A stretch of DNA of 64,000 nucleotides from Bretschneidera sinensis (Eukaryota > Streptophyta > Magnoliopsida > Brassicales > Akaniaceae). Location of the stretch: NCBI GenBank assembly GCA_023935145.1, contig CM043698.1:22577501-22641500 (forward strand), given 5' to 3'. A model generated the notes under the pieces. That model did no database searches, had not been told where the DNA came from, and saw nothing but the letters and a program-made list of their open reading frames with translations. Below, piece by piece: positions 58,301 to 64,000 of the stretch. The position numbers and the translations under genes are program-made. Numbering within the stretch: position 1 is the first letter of the stretch; each line of letters begins with the position of its first letter.

Positions 58301-61300
58301 ACAAGACTCGAATCCTAGTCTTGTTTTGCTAAGAAAATGATGCCAAGAAGAATGGGATACTACTTGATCGATAATGGAAATGGGCATAATGAAAATTCAT
58401 CTTCTTCCATTAGTAAACAGCCCAAAGAAACCAAAGAGAAGGAAATAGCACGTAAAAACCCTATACCCTCAAGTTTCACTGGGTATAAAAAAAGGTTTCT
58501 CATCCTCGTTTTCCCTCTTACTCTCTCTCTCTCTCTCTCTTGTTTCTAGCTTGGTCTCTTTTCCTTAAAACTCGTCTTTGATTCTTCTTTGCTCTCTGTT
58601 TTCATTTTTTCTTTAATTGGTTTCTCTATTCTTTCTAGAACTTGATTTCTCTCTTTAGAAATAATTAAACTGTAATACCCGTATAAAGAAGTACTTTAAT
58701 AAATATGACACAGAGTTAAAATAATATATATATATATATATATATATTTAAATGCGAAAAGTTAAATTTTAAAAAAAAATCTGAGACGTGGACATCCCAA
58801 AAGGCAGGAAAAAAAAAACGTGGCAGTAGGTGGCAATGGGACTTGTGATATGTGTAGTGATAGTGGAATGCTAGTATCAAGTTATATGAGATATAAATGA
58901 TTAAATATTGAAAGACTATTTATACAGATTGAGTATTTCTAGTAAATTTAATTCACTGAACTTGTGAAGCTCACCTCTCATTGTACAATGGTTTTAGGTA
59001 GCAGGCAGGACAAATAGTTTGCTGTTCAAATGAAATCATTTTCTGTAAACCACGTACGTGTCAACATCCTCAGGCTAATGAGAAAATAATTTAAAATTTT
59101 ATTTGTAAATATTCATGCATTTTACGTTATGTAATATGTTAAGTCAAGATCAAAATTATGAATCTCCCATGTTGAGGATTGATGTAAAAATTTATATTGG
59201 TGTTTTTTTTTTAATATTATTGCATATATGTGTTGTGCTGGGATTTTCAAAATGTAATGGCACCGTCTCAGGGATGGCCAACCCGGGATAAGTCATTACA
59301 TAAACAAATAAACTGAAAATACGAAAAGAGGTAAGCATAAATAAAACTAATGGAAGGTGTAAACACTATGGAAGCTTGAGAAAAAGATATCAAATAAAAG
59401 GAAATTAAGTGTGAATAGGCAATATAGTTTAAAGCCCTGGCGTCTCAGGCACCATTGTTTAAAGCCTTGGCTTTACCAAGCACCATTTTTTATTGCCCTA
59501 ACATCTTTAGGCTCCATTATTTGAAGTTGTAGTGTACCCATGCACCACTATTTAGAGCTCTAATGTCACAAGCACGGTTATTTAAAGCCTTGGAATCTGA
59601 AGCACCTATTAATATTAACGTCTTTGACTACTAACTATTTCTTTATTTTGATTTGCATATTTATCTCTTAGCTTCAGTAAATGTCTGCTTATTACCAAGT
59701 TATGCTGATGCATGTTACCCTCTTGGGGTTTACTAATATTTTCATAGTTTATACATGCTCTTCCATGTATTTTTAATTAATTGATGCTTATAGGTATAAG
59801 TGTATAACAATTTTTTATAACTGATGATATAATGGGTTGAGTAATATCTATTTCGTTTGAAGACATATGTGCATGTTTCATCTGTTTTTCCTTAGAAAGT
59901 TTATAGGTTGAATACTATAGATGCTTTATAATTGAGGAATGATCAATTTATTTGCTGTATTTTATATATTTAACACTCCCAAATTTATTCTTTCTAGAAT
60001 GAATTACTTGATGAAAGTTCAATGTGTAAAGATGCCCTCCATGATCCAGATCTAGATGCGCAATTGGATTCGTTAAGAGAGAAGCTTACTTTGGTGAGAA
60101 GAATTATTATATTGCTGGAACTTACAAGTGCATGAAATTGGGCGTTTCTTTCTGTTTTTAGGGATTTCTTTTGTAACAGAGATTCACTGTTTAGGTAGGG
60201 AAGAAGTCTGCTGAGCTTAATTCTGAGCTCCGAGCATTAGAAAGACAGTCTGCTTCTAGCAATCTTTGTGCTGGACTTTCTGATGAGGCTTTACAGTTCT
60301 ATGAGCAAAATTCCGTGCATGATATGTTCCAAGGTAATTAAGCAAGCCATTCAATTGCATTTTCGGTGACTTAATAGTGCTTTGACATCCACTAATAATA
60401 ATGCCTTTGCATGCTTAGGAAAGGAGGTTTCAATTAGAAAGTGATTATTGGAAAATTTCCAATTAATATTCTTTATATAAGTTATTGAAGAACAGAGAAG
60501 TCTCATAGTCATCATCCATGGACGATTGGAGAATTTTGCTGTTGGTTCCTTAAAATGGTATTCACAAATAAGCCACTTTGTTGTATACTAATATACTAAC
60601 ATAACCTAGCCCCACTTTCATCCAGTATACAAGCCATTGTTGCTTTAAGAATTTTTATTTTTTGTGACATGCAAAATGATATTTTTTGAACTTTTAGACT
60701 TTAGACAATTTCTATTTATCCAAAAAAAAAGTGTATGTTTTGCCTTTCCTTCTGCTATTATAAGGTTTTAACCAACTTAAAGCCTTACAAACAATTTTCC
60801 GCTGCCAGCGACACTAATTGGTTGCCAGTTCAACGTGCGAGGTTGAGTTCTCAGTATTTCTTGATGGGATTGTCATTTTCCTTGTATTAATTTTATCTGA
60901 AAATCTTTTGTGGCTTGAACCTTTAGTAAATGCAGATTATTACGTCTAATAGTCTGTTAGTATGTCACTTGGATTAATTCGCACAGATTTTCCTGAGTAC
61001 AGGACTACGGTTTGATTCTTATTCATCTTTCCTCTAGACCTCTTCTTAGCTCTGCCGGAAAGGATTTTTCACTTGTTAAATGTGTAATGTTATCTGATGT
61101 TGTCATTATGAAGACCACTGAGTAGGATACTGCTACCTATAAGCATGCAAGTCTTTCCACTTGTGTTAATTGTTTGCTACTAGTTGATAATGTTTCTTTT
61201 AAGACAACTTCTGAAATAGAACATCTAGTCTCATAATTGCTTCCCACAGAGATGGTGAAAACTGCATCAGAACTTCGCACGAAAATGGAGAAGCTGAAAA

Positions 61301-61534
61301 CCAGAAGGATGGAAGATAGAGAACATGCCAGAACAGAGAGGATTTACAATCCAAACAGAGATTTTTGTACAAAGCATCGTGATAAGGGTAACAATTATAT
61401 CAACTTTACGTTGTTAGAGTGCTAAGATTTACGGGGTTAGAATTCCATATTCTTCGTGTTTTTGTTTTGTAGACCTCTCAAATGCGAAGGTGGAAGATCT
61501 TCAAGAATTTCTAGCCGAATTGAAGAAAATGTGA
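55389..61534 (+). CDS. MIS12: MIS12 kinetochore protein homologue, seven exons
   Basis: Exons join(55389-55510, 55617-55674, 55970-56089, 59998-60093, 60195-60333, 61250-61387, 61473-61534) give 244 residues, close to the length of plant MIS12 proteins. The N-terminus (MEGSESKAIFDSLNMNPQLFINETLN) and the block GIDYIRNMIQSVLDKRLGMWEEYC are characteristic of plant MIS12. The protein is largely alpha-helical with coiled-coil C-terminal exons (MVKTASELRTKMEKLK; VEDLQEFLAELKKM). MIS12 is the core of the MIS12 complex linking centromeric chromatin to the NDC80 microtubule-binding complex. Intron 2 starts with GC (AG-GCAAGT), a GC-AG intron. Intron 3 is 3.9 kb and contains a TRIM and a minisatellite. 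No damage is visible. Confidence 0.92.
57102..57684 (-). mobile_element. TRIM (terminal-repeat retrotransposon in miniature) in MIS12 intron 3
   Basis: Two similar terminal repeats lie at 57102-57270 and 57506-57684. Each begins TGTTAAGGT and ends CTAACA. The 235-bp interior is non-coding. On the minus strand a primer site TGGTATTAGAGCC (57491-57503) lies two bases from the right repeat and a purine tract AAGGAGAAGATT adjoins the left one. Flanking pentamers are AAAGT and AAACT, a possible target duplication with one change. The repeats have clearly diverged, so it is old. Confidence 0.8.
59427..59610. repeat. Diverged minisatellite (~37-40-bp unit)
   Basis: Five or so imperfect units follow the pattern TTTAAAGCC-TTGGC-TCT-AGGCACCATT, inside MIS12 intron 3. 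Confidence 0.65.
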
Positions 61535-61988
61535 ACTTACGTATAACAGTTCTGTAGGGCCATGGCAATGATGATGGCTGTTGGGGTTGTGTCCATCTTT
61601 GGGATTCTATTTTTGTTTCGAAAAGGAAATTGTGAAATTTGCCTTTACCCATTTTTCTTATTTTGTATAGCTATTTTACCTTCTATCTTTCGAGAATTAC
61701 ATGTGTGTCATCCATTTTCAGCTAATTACGAATCTGCAACTCCCTGCATTTACAATCTGCCATTTCCATATTAAGTCCATTTTCTCATTTATTAAATTAT
61801 TGAACTGTCCTGGCAGAATGATCATAACTTGTTGAGTTAATTAATGATGTTGAAAGGACTGATTTTCCAACTAGAAATTCATTAATGTTCATGATCTAAA
61901 ATGTGGTTGAAGGAGCTAATATAGTAAAGGGTTTCTAAACTGCGTGTGCGAATAAAATAAATGTTAGTGGTATATTAATTAACCAAAG
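61535..61988. other. 3' flank of MIS12
   Basis: Presumed 3' UTR and spacer; no other feature is seen. Confidence 0.45.
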
Positions 61989-62505
61989 TATATACCTCGT
62001 ACACCTAGGATGCTGCCATGAAAACTTGGTATGAAATATTCAATTTTTTTAGTCATGAACTAAGGTGTTATTACTAGTGAAAACTCCGACTGTCAAAATT
62101 AATAGGTTTAATTTTATGTGATACCCTCAATTTTGAAGTAATTGTGTTTGGTACCCTTTTTTTTAATTGGTAACTCCTTTCCCTTTAAAAAAATCTATTT
62201 TTTTATTTTATTTTATACTTAAATGATTATATAGAGTTGTAATATTGTGGATTTTTAATAAAATTGGTTGAACTGCAAAGGAATGAGTAGTTATTATATA
62301 ATCATTTCAGTATAAAAAATTAGATTCATAATAAAACAAGATTTTTTATAGAGAAGAGTTACCGAAAAAAGAAACTAAAGTACCAAACATAATTACTTCT
62401 TATGTTTTCGATCACTAACTAAAAACACCTTAGTTCATAGCAAAGAAAATTGAAAAGTTCATACCAAGTTTTCGTGGCAGCATCCTAGGGTGTACGAGGT
62501 ATATA
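61989..62505. mobile_element. Fold-back (inverted-repeat) MITE-like element
   Basis: The ends TATATACCTCGTACACC and its complement are at 61989 and 62505. The arms remain similar almost to the centre (about 62248): GATGCTGCCATGAAAACTTGG, CATGAACTAAGGTGTT, TAATTGTGTTTGGTACC and ATGATTATATA recur inverted. There is no coding sequence. A clear target duplication cannot be read because the flanks are AT-rich. Confidence 0.8.
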
Positions 62506-63036
62506 TATGTCTATTTTCAATAAATTAAATTTTTATAATACAAACACAAAGTAATAAAATAATTCAATAAATATATTTATTTATTTTTTTCACTTAAAAA
62601 AAAATAAAAATGAAAGAAAAGATCGGATGGATTCTTTTTATTTATTTATTTTATTGATAATCTTCTTATTTAGTTAAAATACAATATGGTTAAAAAGTTT
62701 CAGAAATGTCAAACGCATGATTCGCATGAATCAACCAAAAAAATGACTGCACGAAATATACTGTAGTACCACTTCATTTCAAAACGTAAACCGTTACGGT
62801 TTACCAAGAGGCACTTACAACATAACTAACGACAGGCCTCTCGCCCTACAAAACACCAACTACTAAATACCACCAACAAAGACCTAAACAACACACTCTC
62901 CTAAAGTGTACTGACATGAACCCTACACGTCCATATATAGTAGGACACGCTCTTATTGAACACTATCATTTAACAGTACGCACACATGCATATATATATA
63001 TATATATATATATAGGAGAGGCACTGTACTACTAAT
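62506..63036. other. 3' flank of the Em gene
   Basis: AT-rich; a (TA)n tract at 62991-63014 lies just beyond the Em stop codon. No other feature is seen. Confidence 0.45.
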
Positions 63037-63464
63037 TCAACTTCTGGTCCTAAGCTTGGACTCGTCTATGTTGATACCCTCTTCCTCGGCGCGTTCCCCG
63101 CCGGACTGATCGCCGGTGCTGAGCCCTCCCTTGCGGCCCATTTCCTGGTACCCTTCCGTCCCCAGCTGATCCCTCCTCGTCTGCCCTCCTCGGCTCCTCC
63201 CTTCCATATATCCATTCATTTCAGCAAAACAAAATAGTTCTTTTTAATTAGTTGGACATATATATAACTATATATATATATATATATATAAGTTTAGGTA
63301 CAAAAGCATAATTAATTAATAAAATGTGGTCATTAATTATAATTATAACCTTCAGCGAGATTCTCCTGTGCTTCAAGGCTTTTGCCACCGGTACCGCCAG
63401 GAACCACAGTCTCCCCACGCCTTGCCTTTTCGTCAAGCTCTTCTCTTTTCTGTTCTGATGCCAT
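63037..63464 (-). CDS. EM6: Em-like group 1 late embryogenesis abundant (LEA_5) protein, two exons
   Basis: Exons complement(join(63037-63200, 63350-63464)) encode 92 residues, the usual length of single-motif Em proteins. The sequence is hydrophilic and glycine-rich: [20 protein letters not shown] at the start, one copy of the hallmark 20-residue motif ([20 protein letters not shown]), and a C-terminal [12 protein letters not shown]. Such proteins accumulate in drying seeds, are intrinsically disordered and bind water, protecting cell contents. The intron is GT-AG, after codon 38. The upstream region has a TATA box and G-box/ABRE motifs, fitting ABA control during seed maturation. Confidence 0.95.
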
Positions 63465-63586
63465 TTTCTTGGACTTTTGTTGTCGAATGAAATTAGTTAA
63501 GAAAAACAACCTTCAAAGAACCTACTACGCTTTATGATGCGCTGATGATTTTGATGATACAACAGTTAAACGACCAGGTTGTGCTG

Positions 63587-63780
63587 TTTATAGGGGAGGG
63601 AACAAACGGTACGTAAGAGGTAATAGTTTTATCTGCGTGACACGTGGATAATTGACGTGGCAAAAGAGAAAAATAGAGGTGAGTTACACGTAAGTCACAG
63701 GGTCGAAATAGAATGACACGAGTCTTTGCTCTTAGTGGGTGACCAAGATGTGCAACTTCCCTCATCAAATGACACGTCCT
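63587..63780 (-). promoter_or_regulatory. Em promoter: TATA box and ABRE/G-box motifs
   Basis: TATAAA (minus strand) lies at 63587-63592, 123 bp upstream of the ATG. A G-box CACGTG at 63641-63646 in GACACGTGGA context and GACGTGG at 63654-63660 form a close ACGT pair. Further ACGT cores lie near 63690 and 63773. ABREs with a coupling ACGT element are the classic arrangement for ABI5/ABF-type bZIP control of Em genes. Confidence 0.75.
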
Positions 63781-64000
63781 CTAAGTTCACTGGCCTACTT
63801 CTTCTCGTTTCTAAAGATATCACCTTTTCTATTTTTTAATTTCTTATTTTTTTTTTTTAGTACATCGTTTGGTTTACGAGGGGACTGAGAATTGGTGGAA
63901 TTGGACTTAAGCTAATCTCACCGTAATCCTTACTCTCTCGGTTGGTTGACAAAAAGGCTGGATTGTAGTAATTTTAGACAGCCCCCAATCCCAGAGTGTT
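63781..64000. other. Distal upstream region, no feature
   Basis: A T-rich run near 63840-63860; nothing else recognised before the window ends. Confidence 0.5.

Overview
The window is nuclear DNA of a flowering plant, almost certainly a eudicot. It is AT-rich, its genes carry GT-AG introns, and it is packed with plant LTR retrotransposons, LINE and CACTA relics, a Pol II-type U1 snRNA gene with plant USE and TATA spacing, and plant genes (TRICHOME BIREFRINGENCE-LIKE acetyltransferases, kinetochore MIS12, an Em-type LEA protein). I cannot name the species.

Layout. 1-3723: 3' part of a Ty1/copia element with an uninterrupted gag-pol frame. 3724-12607: AT-rich intergenic DNA with a decayed CACTA (En/Spm-type) region and RNase H scraps. 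12608-15560: five-exon TBL gene 1. 16697-17480 and 30046-30655: two copies of a segment carrying a tRNA-Ala; the left copy is a pseudo-tRNA. 17491-27767: a 10.3-kb Ty3/gypsy Tat-lineage element on the minus strand with matching 692-bp LTRs and a 5-bp target duplication. It carries an antisense intron-containing ORF and a 98-bp satellite with G-boxes upstream of that ORF. 28804-29056: a complete U1 snRNA transcription unit. 33228-33550: last-exon relic of a third TBL copy. 33691-41075: a LINE relic split by a second, complete but inactivated copia element (34717-39572). 43304-45580: five-exon TBL gene 2 behind a 195-bp tandem duplication. 46588-54864: unprocessed pseudogene of the C-terminal third of APC1 (minus strand), with a 2.06-kb non-autonomous gypsy element in one intron and a TRIM-like element in another. 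55389-61534: seven-exon MIS12 gene with a GC-AG intron and a 3.9-kb intron holding a TRIM and a minisatellite. 61989-62505: fold-back element. 63037-63464: two-exon Em/LEA gene on the minus strand with ABRE/G-box motifs upstream.

Taken together, an old TBL tandem cluster has been spread apart by nested retroelement insertions. Four genes look potentially functional: TBL1, TBL2, MIS12 and the Em gene, plus the U1 and perhaps the tRNA-Ala gene. They do not form a pathway. Broken reading frames in the elements often show C-to-T changes, in several cases CGA to TGA, as expected for methylated, silenced DNA. Exon coordinates were derived by hand from splice sites, frame continuity and family resemblance; no alignment program was run.
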